NCBI GenBank assembly: GCA_027021325.1
Contig: JALUUN010000552.1
Location: 1-7,241, forward strand
DNA: 7,241 nt
Reading direction: 5' to 3'
From: Planctomycetota bacterium
Lineage (GTDB): Bacteria; Planctomycetota; UBA1135
The position numbers and the translations under genes are program-made. Below are positions 1-5,716 of the stretch, in pieces (position 1 is the stretch's first letter; every line of letters starts with the position of its first letter). The notes beneath the pieces are model-generated. The model was not told the DNA's origin. It saw nothing but the letters and a program-made list of their open reading frames with translations, and did not search any database.

Positions 1-1128
1 CACCCGCACGGTGTCGCCGATGCGGATGTCACGCTCGCGGATGTAGGAGAAGTTGTGGAGGGTGGCGTGGCGGACGGTGGTGCCCCCGAGGCGCACGGGC
101 TCCAGGACCGCCCGGGGGGTGAGGCGGCCGGTCCGGCCCACCTGGACCTCCACGTCGAGGAGGATGGTCAGGTCCTCGACCGGCGCGAACTTCCAGGCGC
201 AGGCCCAGCGCGGCGTGCGCGCCCGGCTGCCGAGGATCGCGCGCAGGGCGAGCTGGTCCACCTTGACGACGATGCCGTCGGTCTCGAAGTCGAGCCCCGC
301 CCGGCGTTCCTCCAGGCCGGCGTGCCAGGCTCGGATCGCCTCGGGATCCCGGGCCAGCTCCCGGAGTTCGCTCACCGGGAAGCCCCACTCGCGGAGGGCG
401 TCCATCTGTTCACTGTGGCGCTCGAAGTCCAGGCCCTCGGCGCGGGTCAGCTCCCAGGCCTGGAAGCGCAGGCCACGGGAGGCGACGATCGCCGGATCCA
501 GGCGCTTCAGGGTCCCGGCGGTGCTGTTCCGCGGATTGGCGAAGACCGGCTCGCCCTGCTTCTCCAGCTCCCGGTTCAGGGCCTCGAAGCGCGTCACCGG
601 CATCAGGACCTCGCCGCGGACCTCCAGCAGGGGCGGCGCCTTCCGCGCCCGGATCCGGAGCGGCACCCCGCCGACGGCCTTGAGGTTGCGCGTCAGGTCC
701 TCGCCCCAGGTGCCGTCGCCGCGGCTCACCCCGCGCACCAGCAGGCCGTCCTCGTAGATCAGGCTGGCCGAGACCCCGTCCCACTTGGGCTCCAGGGCGT
801 AGACCGGCGGCTCCCGGCCCTCCAGGCCCTTGAGGACGCGGGTGTGCCATTCCCGCACCTCCTCGAAGGAGAACAGGCTCTCCAGGGAGATCATGGGCAC
901 GGCGTGCCGGACGCGCTCGAACTTCGAGCCCTCGGGCAAGGGGGCGCCGACACGCTGGGTCGGGCTCTCGGGGAGGATCTGCTCGGGGTGGGCTTCCTCC
1001 CACTCCTGGACCCTGCGGAACAGGCGGTCGTACTCCGCGTCGGGGATCCTGGGCTCGCCTTCGACGTAGTAGGCGTAGTCGTACTCGCGGAGTCTGGCGA
1101 CCAGCCGTTGGTACTCCCTGCGGTCCAT
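1..1128 (-). CDS. ligA: NAD+-dependent DNA ligase LigA (C-terminal part outside window)
   Basis: Seals nicks in duplex DNA during replication and repair, using NAD+ to adenylate its active-site lysine. The open frame has 376 codons without a stop and runs off the left edge. In order: N-terminal NMN-binding Ia region (about residues 1-60, with PDAEYDRL at 29-36 and SPTQRVG at 55-61); adenylation domain with E113-x-K115-x-D117-G118, where K115 falls at the same residue number as the E. coli nucleophile; RGDGTWGED (136-144); LEVRGEV (168-174); FANPRN (196-201); DGIVVK (284-289); K313; then the start of the OB fold with VQVGRTGRLTP (328-338) and TLHN (356-359). The zinc finger, helix-hairpin-helix and BRCT domains expected next lie outside the window. 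GGAGG six bases before the ATG supports this start. Oddities: W116 and W141 where small or aliphatic residues are usual, K208 at the position of a conserved arginine, and KFAP instead of KFPA at 313-316. Last gene visible in a three-gene operon. Confidence 0.94.
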   Translation of the reverse strand, partial: MDRREYQRLVARLREYDYAYYVEGEPRIPDAEYDRLFRRVQEWEEAHPEQILPESPTQRVGAPLPEGSKFERVRHAVPMISLESLFSFEEVREWHTRVLKGLEGREPPVYALEPKWDGVSASLIYEDGLLVRGVSRGDGTWGEDLTRNLKAVGGVPLRIRARKAPPLLEVRGEVLMPVTRFEALNRELEKQGEPVFANPRNSTAGTLKRLDPAIVASRGLRFQAWELTRAEGLDFERHSEQMDALREWGFPVSELRELARDPEAIRAWHAGLEERRAGLDFETDGIVVKVDQLALRAILGSRARTPRWACAWKFAPVEDLTILLDVEVQVGRTGRLTPRAVLEPVRLGGTTVRHATLHNFSYIRERDIRIGDTVRV

Positions 1129-1151
1129 GGCGGCCCTCCGAAGCAGCGCCC

Positions 1152-1535
1152 TCAGGCAAGCCCCGCCTCGGCCAGGAGCTCCTCCAGGGGCCGCTCGACG
1201 AACTCGCCCGTGCCGCCGGAGACGATGACCGCCATGCCCGGGGCCGCGAGTTCGCGCAGGCGCAGGAGCGCCTCGCGGGGGAGGCGCGGGCGGCCGTCGG
1301 GGACCGGCCGGTAGTAGCCGGCCCGGACCACCTGGCGCATGCCCTGGACGCGGCCGGCGGCCAGGCCGTTGGAGAGAGCGTCCTGGTCCAGGGACGGATC
1401 CTCGAACTCCAGGCGCGTGCCCAGGAAGGTGCGGCCGTCGGCGGCGAGGATCGTGGCGCCCTCGACGGGGCCGCGGAGGACACGGGAGGGAGCGGCGGCC
1501 TGTTCCGCCACGGCGATGAGGTTGCGGTCGTCCAT
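1152..1535 (-). CDS. Cytidine-deaminase-fold protein without zinc ligands (probable pseudoenzyme)
   Basis: A 127-residue protein whose length and layout follow small homotetrameric cytidine deaminases. It has an N-terminal helix (LIAVAEQAAAPSRV, 6-19), a strand pair (ATILAADGRTFLGTRLEFED, 27-46), the helix that normally starts with C/H-A-E, and a last segment (GMAVIVSGGTGEFVERPLEE, 100-119) that matches the family's C-terminal strand and helix. Aligned by eye, the zinc/catalytic C-A-E becomes S48-L49-D50 and the P-C-x-x-C loop becomes P83-R-L-P-R87, so all three zinc ligands and the catalytic glutamate are gone. Deamination is therefore not expected; nucleotide binding or a structural role is inference. 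It sits 28 bases after the DUF669-like gene and 23 before ligA. No Shine-Dalgarno sequence precedes this ATG, which may depend on coupling to the gene upstream. A longer frame reaches back to 1667, but its extra residues are arginine-rich out-of-frame sequence inside that gene. The frame is surely real; the fold assignment is moderately sure. Confidence 0.72.
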   Translation of the reverse strand: MDDRNLIAVAEQAAAPSRVLRGPVEGATILAADGRTFLGTRLEFEDPSLDQDALSNGLAAGRVQGMRQVVRAGYYRPVPDGRPRLPREALLRLRELAAPGMAVIVSGGTGEFVERPLEELLAEAGLA

Positions 1536-1563
1536 GAGGAAGCCGGTATGGGGACGGCGCAGA

Positions 1564-2037
1564 TTATCCCTGCGCCGCCGCCGCGCCCGGCGGCTCCTCT
1601 TCCCCGCCCGGGGGCCCGGCCTCCCCGTCCGGCGGCCCGGCCGCCTCCAGGGGCCGGTAGCCGGCAAAGGGCACCCGGTTCAGAAGGCGGCGGATCCCGG
1701 TGGAAGGATCCACGCGCTCCTCCGGCTCCACCGTCACCCGGGCCCGGCGCCCCTCCAGGTCCGAGGGCTCCAGCTCCAGGCTCCGGTCCACCGGGAAGCC
1801 GAGGACGGAGAGGACGTAGCGCGCCCGGGGCAGGCCGCGTTCGCTCCAGTGGAGGCTGTCCCAGCAGACCGTGCGGCCCTGGAAGTCTCCTTCCGCGGCC
1901 TCCCAGCGCAGGCCCCAGCGCTCGTGGCCTGAGGGGGACTGGCTCACCCGGACCTCGGCGATGCGGCAGACGTACTCGTCCGGGGGGACGGAACGCAGGT
2001 CCTCGATGTCCCGGACACCCTCGAAGTCGATTCTCAT
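1564..2037 (-). CDS. DUF669-like small protein, possible ssDNA-binding/recombination accessory
   Basis: A 157-residue protein. Its opening (MRIDFEGVRDIEDL, then PPDEYVCRIAEVRV at 18-31), the segment with SGHERWGLRWEAAEGDFQGRTV (36-57) and the later LEGRRARVTVEPEER (94-108) follow the pattern of DUF669 proteins: an acidic start, P-x-G/D-EY, a central strand ending in E-G-x-x-x-GR, then a second G-K/R-R-x-R-V-x-V strand. That family occurs mainly in phages and prophages beside recombination and replication genes and is often described as ssDNA-binding-like; its function is not firmly established. Residues 131-157 form a Gly/Pro/Glu-rich, probably disordered tail, loosely like the acidic tails of SSB proteins but without their terminal DDIPF-type motif. 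GGAGG seven bases upstream supports the ATG. First gene of the operon leading to ligA, which fits a DNA-metabolism role. Family call made from pattern only. Confidence 0.72.
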   Translation of the reverse strand: MRIDFEGVRDIEDLRSVPPDEYVCRIAEVRVSQSPSGHERWGLRWEAAEGDFQGRTVCWDSLHWSERGLPRARYVLSVLGFPVDRSLELEPSDLEGRRARVTVEPEERVDPSTGIRRLLNRVPFAGYRPLEAAGPPDGEAGPPGGEEEPPGAAAAQG

Positions 2038-2180
2038 GGCGATTCCTCCGGTGGAATGGACGGAATGCCCCGTGAGGGGTTACGGGCGGGTCTGCCGCAG
2101 ATTGCCCGCACTCCAGGGGGCCGCCACAATCGCCCCGGGCCGTCCGGCGGCCCCGACCCGCTCTCCCGACCCGAGGCTGC
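2038..2180. promoter_or_regulatory. Divergent intergenic region between ligA operon and symporter
   Basis: These 143 bases separate the starts of two divergent transcription units and must hold both promoters. On the minus side a clear GGAGG lies just before the DUF669-like gene. The plus side has a candidate sigma-70 promoter (separate entry). A GC hairpin with arms GGGCCG (2137-2142) and CGGCCC (2148-2153) around a 5-base loop would sit at the start of the symporter leader. A small CCCC-GTGA-GGGG element lies at 2068-2079 and a direct repeat of GGAATG at about 2053-2067. No convincing minus-strand promoter was recognised. Confidence 0.5.
2102..2130 (+). promoter_or_regulatory. Candidate sigma-70-type promoter for the symporter gene
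   Basis: TTGCCC at 2102-2107 (four of six matches to TTGACA) is followed after exactly 17 bases by CACAAT at 2125-2130 (four of six matches to TATAAT). The predicted start, near 2137, would give a leader of about 44 bases to the symporter ATG. These are the most AT-rich short blocks in an otherwise GC-dense gap. It is a prediction from spacing and weak consensus only. Confidence 0.3.
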
Positions 2181-3818
2181 ATGTCCACCCTTCGCGCCCT
2201 CCTCCTCCCGCTCCTCCTCCTGGGCCTCGCCGCGCCGCAGGCCCTCGCGGCCGGGGGAGCCCTGCCCTCGACCGGATTCCAGGAGGCGGCCGCCGCAGCC
2301 GGAGACACCGCCGCGGCCGTCCAGGACGCCGCCGGTGAAGCGCAGGACGGCGGCCTCCTGGAAGCCATCGACGCCGGCGCCGGGGTCGTCGTCGGCTGGC
2401 TGGGCTCGGTTCTCTTCTATCCCATCCTCAGCTTCGAGACCACGACCCGGGACGGCAATCCCGTGCAGGTGCCCCTGGTCATCGCCTGGCTGGTGCTCGG
2501 GGCGATCTTCTTCACCCTGCGCATGGGCTTCATCAACCTGCGCGGCTTCCGCCACGCCCTCCAGGTCACGCGCGGGCGCTTCGACAACCCGGAGGACGAG
2601 GGCGAGGTCTCCCACTTCCAGGCCCTGGCCTCGGCCCTCTCCGCCACCGTCGGCCTCGGCAACATCGCCGGCGTCGCCATCGCCGTCGGCCTGGGCGGCC
2701 CCGGTGCCATCTTCTGGATGGTGACCGCCGGCTTCCTCGGCATGAGCTCCAAGTTCGCGGAGTGCACCCTGGGCCAGAAGTACCGCCGTGTGCGCTCGGA
2801 CGGGCGGATCATGGGCGGGGCCATGTACTACCTGTCGCTGGGCCTCCAGGAGCGGGGCCTCGGCGGTCTGGGCCGGGTGCTCGCCGTCCTCTTTGCGATC
2901 TTCTGCATCGGCGGCTCCCTGGGCGGCGGCAACACCTTCCAGGTCAACCAGTCCCTGGGCGCCATCCGCCAGACGGTGCCTTTCTTCGACCAGTATCCGG
3001 CGGTCTACGGCCTGATCATGACGGTGGCCGTGGGCATCGTGATCGTCGGCGGCATCAAGCGCATCGCCGCCACCGCGGAGAAGATCGTCCCCTTCATGGT
3101 CGGCGTCTACGTGGCCGCCTGCCTCTTCATCCTGCTCACCCACCTGGGGCACATCCCCGGCGCCTTCGGCGAGATCCTCGCCGGCGCCTTCCGCGGCGAC
3201 GCCCTCTACGGCGGCTTCATCGGCACCCTGGTCATCGGCTTCAAGCGCGCCGCCTTCTCCAACGAGGCCGGCGTCGGCTCCGCGGCCATCGCCCACTCGG
3301 CGGCCCGGACCGAGTACCCGGTGCGCGAGGGCATCGTCGCCCTTCTGGAACCCTTCATCGACACCATCGTGGTCTGCACGATGACCGGCCTGGTCATCGT
3401 CATCACCGGCGCCTACAACAACCCCGAGTTCAACGATCTGGTCGTCACGAACCAGGGTGCCGCCCTGACCTCCAAGGCCTTCGGCGAGAAGATCTCCTGG
3501 TTCCCCTATGTCCTGGCCCTGGCGACGGCACTGTTCGCCTACTCGACGGTGATCTCCTGGTCCTACTACGGCGAGCGCTGTTTCACCTGGCTCTTCGGGG
3601 ACAAGGCCAGCATCTGGTATCGCCTCGGATTCCTGCCCTTCGTGTTTCTCGGCTCCATCGTCAACTCGACGAACATCAAGGACCTGAGCGACATGATGAT
3701 CTTCGCCATGGCCTTCCCGAACATCCTGGGCGTGGCGATCCTCTCCGGCGAGATCCGGCGCGACCTGAATCTGTACTGGGACCTGTTGAAACGGGGACAG
3801 TTCCGCGTCTACAAGTAG
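2181..3818 (+). CDS. AGCS-family sodium:alanine/glycine symporter
   Basis: A 545-residue inner-membrane transporter expected to import alanine, glycine or a related amino acid with Na+ (family members are named AlsT, AgcS or DagA). Family hallmarks are the segment FQALASALSATVGLGNIAG (146-164), continuing as GGPGAIFWM (172-180) and ending MSSKFAECTLG (188-198), and the late motif FSNEAGVGSAAIAHSAA (359-375). Many hydrophobic spans follow, as expected for about 11 transmembrane helices. The N-terminus carries a signal-peptide-like stretch (residues 1-24, LLLPLLLLGLAAPQALA) and an Ala/Gln/Asp-rich segment up to about residue 60 before the usual GWLGSVLFYPIL start of the core. This extends it beyond minimal family members and suggests an exported N-terminus. 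GAGG at 2173-2176 is only four bases before the ATG, a short spacing. The next small gene starts four bases after the stop. Family is certain; substrate is not. Confidence 0.95.
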   Translation: MSTLRALLLPLLLLGLAAPQALAAGGALPSTGFQEAAAAAGDTAAAVQDAAGEAQDGGLLEAIDAGAGVVVGWLGSVLFYPILSFETTTRDGNPVQVPLVIAWLVLGAIFFTLRMGFINLRGFRHALQVTRGRFDNPEDEGEVSHFQALASALSATVGLGNIAGVAIAVGLGGPGAIFWMVTAGFLGMSSKFAECTLGQKYRRVRSDGRIMGGAMYYLSLGLQERGLGGLGRVLAVLFAIFCIGGSLGGGNTFQVNQSLGAIRQTVPFFDQYPAVYGLIMTVAVGIVIVGGIKRIAATAEKIVPFMVGVYVAACLFILLTHLGHIPGAFGEILAGAFRGDALYGGFIGTLVIGFKRAAFSNEAGVGSAAIAHSAARTEYPVREGIVALLEPFIDTIVVCTMTGLVIVITGAYNNPEFNDLVVTNQGAALTSKAFGEKISWFPYVLALATALFAYSTVISWSYYGERCFTWLFGDKASIWYRLGFLPFVFLGSIVNSTNIKDLSDMMIFAMAFPNILGVAILSGEIRRDLNLYWDLLKRGQFRVYK

Positions 3819-3822
3819 CGGC

Positions 3823-4038
3823 GTGCCCGCCCACGCCCTCCCCGCCCTGATCCAGGCCGCCGCGTCGGCGGCCCTTCCCGCGGCGGACGCCGCCGCCTCC
3901 GCCGGCCACGGCGGCCACGAGCTCCTGACGCTCTTGATCTGGGCCATGCTCCTCGGCGTGAACTTCTGGTGCCTGCGGAAGCTCCTGCCCGCCGCTCCGG
4001 CCGGCGGAGAAACCGGCGCCCGGGCGGCGCGAGACTGA
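3823..4038 (+). CDS. Small single-span membrane protein, possible symporter accessory subunit
   Basis: A 71-residue frame with GTG start, four bases after the symporter stop and without a good Shine-Dalgarno sequence, so translation is probably coupled to the symporter. Residues 1-30 are Ala-rich (QAAASAALPAADAAASAG). GHGGHE (28-33) precedes one hydrophobic helix (about 34-50, LLTLLIWAMLLGVNFWC), followed by R52-K53 and a basic tail. This predicts the N-terminus outside and the C-terminus in the cytoplasm. Nearly all third positions are G or C, as in neighbouring genes, which supports coding. Small subunits encoded directly beside transporters are known for some NSS symporters (MetS) and other sodium symporters; a similar role here is inferred from position and topology only. 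No named family recognised. Confidence 0.6.
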   Translation: MPAHALPALIQAAASAALPAADAAASAGHGGHELLTLLIWAMLLGVNFWCLRKLLPAAPAGGETGARAARD

Positions 4039-4135
4039 AGCCTCCGCCGCCAGCAGGCGGGAGACCACGAAAGCGCCGCCCGCCGCCACGGGGAAGGACG
4101 GCCGGCGCCGCCGCGCTCCCGGCGAGGCTCCTCAA

Positions 4136-4152
4136 GCCGCCGGTGCGGCGGC
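4136..4152. terminator. GC-rich hairpin downstream of symporter pair
   Basis: Perfect 6-base arms GCCGCC and GGCGGC enclose a 5-base loop. No T-run follows, so it is not a textbook intrinsic terminator. It may still end or attenuate transcription from the symporter pair, about 100 bases after the small gene's stop. The rest of the 160-base gap (4039-4198) holds no gene that I can support. Confidence 0.3.
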
Positions 4153-4160
4153 CGCAAAGG

Positions 4161-4191
4161 GGGGGACTTCCGGCCTCCGGGCCCGTCCCCC
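4161..4191 (+). promoter_or_regulatory. Long hairpin directly before the Hpt start codon
   Basis: Arms GGGGGAC (4161-4167) and GTCCCCC (4185-4191) pair perfectly over 7 bases. Inside the 17-base loop, CCGG (4170-4173) and CCGG (4177-4180) can form an inner stem. The structure ends seven bases before the ATG of the Hpt gene and covers where a ribosome-binding site would be; no Shine-Dalgarno sequence is seen in the single-stranded remainder. It could be a terminator for the upstream unit, since a short C/T-rich stretch follows but no T-run, or it could limit Hpt translation. The pairing is certain; the function is not. Confidence 0.35.
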
Positions 4192-4198
4192 TCTACCT

Positions 4199-4564
4199 AT
4201 GAATCCCGCACCGACTTCCCCTCCCGTGGATCCGGCCAAGCTGGCCGAGCTCCAGGAACTCTTCTGCGACGACGGCGAGCTGGCGGAACTCTTCCAGGAG
4301 TTCTGGGAAGAACTCCCCGACCGCCTGGAGGGCATCCGTAACGGCATCCAGGGCAAGGCCTTGGAGCAGATCCACCAGGCCGCCCACGCCCTCAAGGGCA
4401 GCTCCGCGAACCTCGGCGCCGAGGGCGTCCGCAGTGCCGCCGCCCACCTCGAGGACCAGGCCCGGGCCGGCACCCTGGAGGACGCGCCCGGCCTCCTGGA
4501 GCGCCTGGAAGGCGAGCTCGGCCGCCTCGAGGCCTGGCTGCGCCAGGAAGGGCTCCTCGCCTGA
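4199..4564 (+). CDS. Stand-alone histidine phosphotransfer (Hpt) protein
   Basis: A 121-residue all-alpha protein expected to accept a phosphoryl group on histidine and pass it between response-regulator receiver domains in a multistep phosphorelay in the cytoplasm. The signature HALKGSSANLGA sits at 63-74, with H63 the likely phosphorylated residue. Preceding helices (about 14-60, LAELQELFCDDGELAELFQEF region) and following helices (75-118) complete the four-helix bundle, and nothing else is fused to it. Residues 1-12 are a short Pro-rich lead. The ATG lacks a visible Shine-Dalgarno sequence and lies seven bases after a strong hairpin; a GTG at codon 10 is no better supported. No histidine kinase or response regulator is visible in the window, so its partners are unknown. 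Confidence 0.88.
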   Translation: MNPAPTSPPVDPAKLAELQELFCDDGELAELFQEFWEELPDRLEGIRNGIQGKALEQIHQAAHALKGSSANLGAEGVRSAAAHLEDQARAGTLEDAPGLLERLEGELGRLEAWLRQEGLLA

Positions 4565-4575
4565 GCCCTCGCCCC

Positions 4576-4605
4576 GGGTCCGGTCCTAGGACCGGGACCG
4601 GACCC
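4576..4605. terminator. Nested inverted repeat between convergent Hpt and aminotransferase genes
   Basis: Arms GGGTCCGGTCC (4576-4586) and GGACCGGACCC (4595-4605) pair perfectly over 11 bases around an 8-base loop. Overlapping them, CCGGTCCTAGGACCGG at 4580-4595 is a perfect 16-base palindrome, so two competing folds exist. It lies between two convergent genes, the usual place for a bidirectional terminator, but has no T-run on either side. The last codons and the stop of the aminotransferase (stop at 4588-4586) lie inside it. Confidence 0.5.
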
Positions 4606-5716
4606 AGGCCGCAATCGCCTCCACCACCCGGACCCGGTCCTCGGCCGTGCGCCCGGGCTGGATGGGGAGAGCCAGCACCTCCTTCGCCGCTCGTTCACTC
4701 TCCGGCAGACCGCCCTCGCGGCCGCCGAGGCCGGCGAAACAAGGCTGCAGGTGCAGCGGCCAGGGGTAGTAGACGGCGCTGCCGATGCCCTGTTCCGCCA
4801 GGGCCTCGCGCAGCCCGTCCCGGTCCTCCCGCACCCGGAGGACGAACTGGTGCCAGACATGGCCCGGGGCGTCCTGCGGGACCACGACCCGGGGCCCGAG
4901 GCCGGCCTCCGCGAAGAGCTCCCGGTAGTGGCGGGCGGCGGCGCGGCGCTCCTCCGTCCAGGCCTCCAAGCGCTCCAGGGCGACGAGAAGGGAGGCCGCC
5001 TGCAGGCTGTCCATGCGGAAGTTCCAGCCCGCCTCTTCGTGGAGATACCGCCGGTCCATGCCGTGCTCCCGCAGCCGCCGCATGCGCTGCGCGGCTTCGG
5101 CGTCGCGGGTGGTGACGAAACCCGCGTCGCCGGTGGCGCCCAGGTTCTTGGTCGGGAAGCAGGAGAAGCCGGCCGCGATCCCGAGCCCGCCGCAGGGCCC
5201 CTCCTCCCCCACCGCGCCCACCGCCTGGGCCGCGTCCTCGACGATGGCGACGTCACGGCCGGTGGCCTCGCGCAGGGCCTCGCGCAGGGGCGCGACCGCG
5301 CAAGGCCGGCCGTAGAGGTGGACCGGGAGCGCCGCCTGCACCGCCGGGCCGGCGCGGCGGGCGGCGTCCTCGGGGTCCAGGCAGAAGGTCTCCGGGGCGA
5401 TGTCGCAGAAGACCGGCCGCGCGCCCAGGCGGACCACCGCCCCGGCAGTGGCGAAGAAGGTGAAGGCCGGGACCAGGACCTCGTCGCCGGGGCCGACGCC
5501 GGCCACGCGCAGGGCCAGGACCAGGGCGTCGGAGCCGTTGGAGCAGGCCACGACCTCGGGCAGGCCGAGGAACGCCGCCAGCGCGGCCTCCAGTTCGGGG
5601 ATCTCGGGGCCGTTCACGAAGCGGCCGTGGGCCAGGATGGCCTCCCAGCGCTGGCGCAGGCGCTCGCACTGCCCGGCGTCCCAGGCGGCGTGGATGTCGA
5701 AGAAGGGGACGCCCAT
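4586..5716 (-). CDS. DegT/DnrJ/EryC1/StrS-family PLP-dependent sugar aminotransferase
   Basis: A 376-residue, full-length fold-type I aminotransferase of the group that transfers an amino group to keto-sugar nucleotides for O-antigen, capsule or glycan building (relatives include WbpE and other 3-amino- or 4-amino-sugar enzymes). Visible motifs: VPFFDIHAAW (3-12), GRFVNGPEIPELE (31-43), CSNGSDAL (58-65, PLP phosphate site), VPAFTFFAT (82-90), VEDAAQAVGA (159-168, D161 for the PLP ring nitrogen), SCFPTKNLGATGDAG (185-199) with K190 as the Schiff-base lysine, WNFRMDSLQAA (231-241), and the C-terminal PLHLQPCF (320-327). The start fits the family's usual N-terminus although no Shine-Dalgarno sequence precedes it. 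A TAGAAT box ends ten bases before the ATG, so the mRNA may be nearly leaderless. Donor and sugar substrate cannot be read from the sequence. No glycosyltransferases or sugar-nucleotide genes adjoin it, unlike many family members. Confidence 0.94.
   Translation of the reverse strand: MGVPFFDIHAAWDAGQCERLRQRWEAILAHGRFVNGPEIPELEAALAAFLGLPEVVACSNGSDALVLALRVAGVGPGDEVLVPAFTFFATAGAVVRLGARPVFCDIAPETFCLDPEDAARRAGPAVQAALPVHLYGRPCAVAPLREALREATGRDVAIVEDAAQAVGAVGEEGPCGGLGIAAGFSCFPTKNLGATGDAGFVTTRDAEAAQRMRRLREHGMDRRYLHEEAGWNFRMDSLQAASLLVALERLEAWTEERRAAARHYRELFAEAGLGPRVVVPQDAPGHVWHQFVLRVREDRDGLREALAEQGIGSAVYYPWPLHLQPCFAGLGGREGGLPESERAAKEVLALPIQPGRTAEDRVRVVEAIAAWVRSRS

Noticed and set aside
774..787. EPKWDG motif as evidence for an ATP-dependent (LigD-type) ligase
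   Set aside because: That string resembles LigD-type ligases, but the N-terminal NMN-binding region, K115 numbering, FANPRN, DGIVVK and VQVGRTG motifs are those of NAD+-dependent LigA.
55..1314. 419-codon plus-strand open frame over ligA
   Set aside because: Antisense shadow of the ligase, with no recognisable motif.
1152..1535. Active cytidine deaminase
   Set aside because: No cysteine or histidine is present at any zinc-ligand position and the catalytic glutamate is replaced, so activity is not supportable.
1564..2037. Prophage remnant, based on the DUF669-like gene
   Set aside because: No integrase, terminase, structural gene, attachment repeat or composition change is seen; the gene sits in an operon with ligA.
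2068..2079. CCCC-GTGA-GGGG as an operator
   Set aside because: A four-base stem is too common in GC-rich DNA to support a separate call; it is mentioned only within the intergenic entry.
410..2368. 652-codon open frame on the minus strand
   Set aside because: Its protein is low-complexity Arg/Pro/Gly sequence. It overlaps the ligA, deaminase-fold and DUF669-like genes in another frame, all of which show recognisable families. It is long only because stops are rare at this GC content.
2762..3850. 362-codon plus-strand frame inside the symporter
   Set aside because: Arg/His-rich out-of-frame reading of the transporter; the transporter frame holds all motifs.
2034..4157. 707-codon minus-strand open frame opposite the symporter
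   Set aside because: It is the antisense shadow of a clear AGCS transporter, is rich in Asp/Glu/Gly/Ala without domains, and has no start signal.
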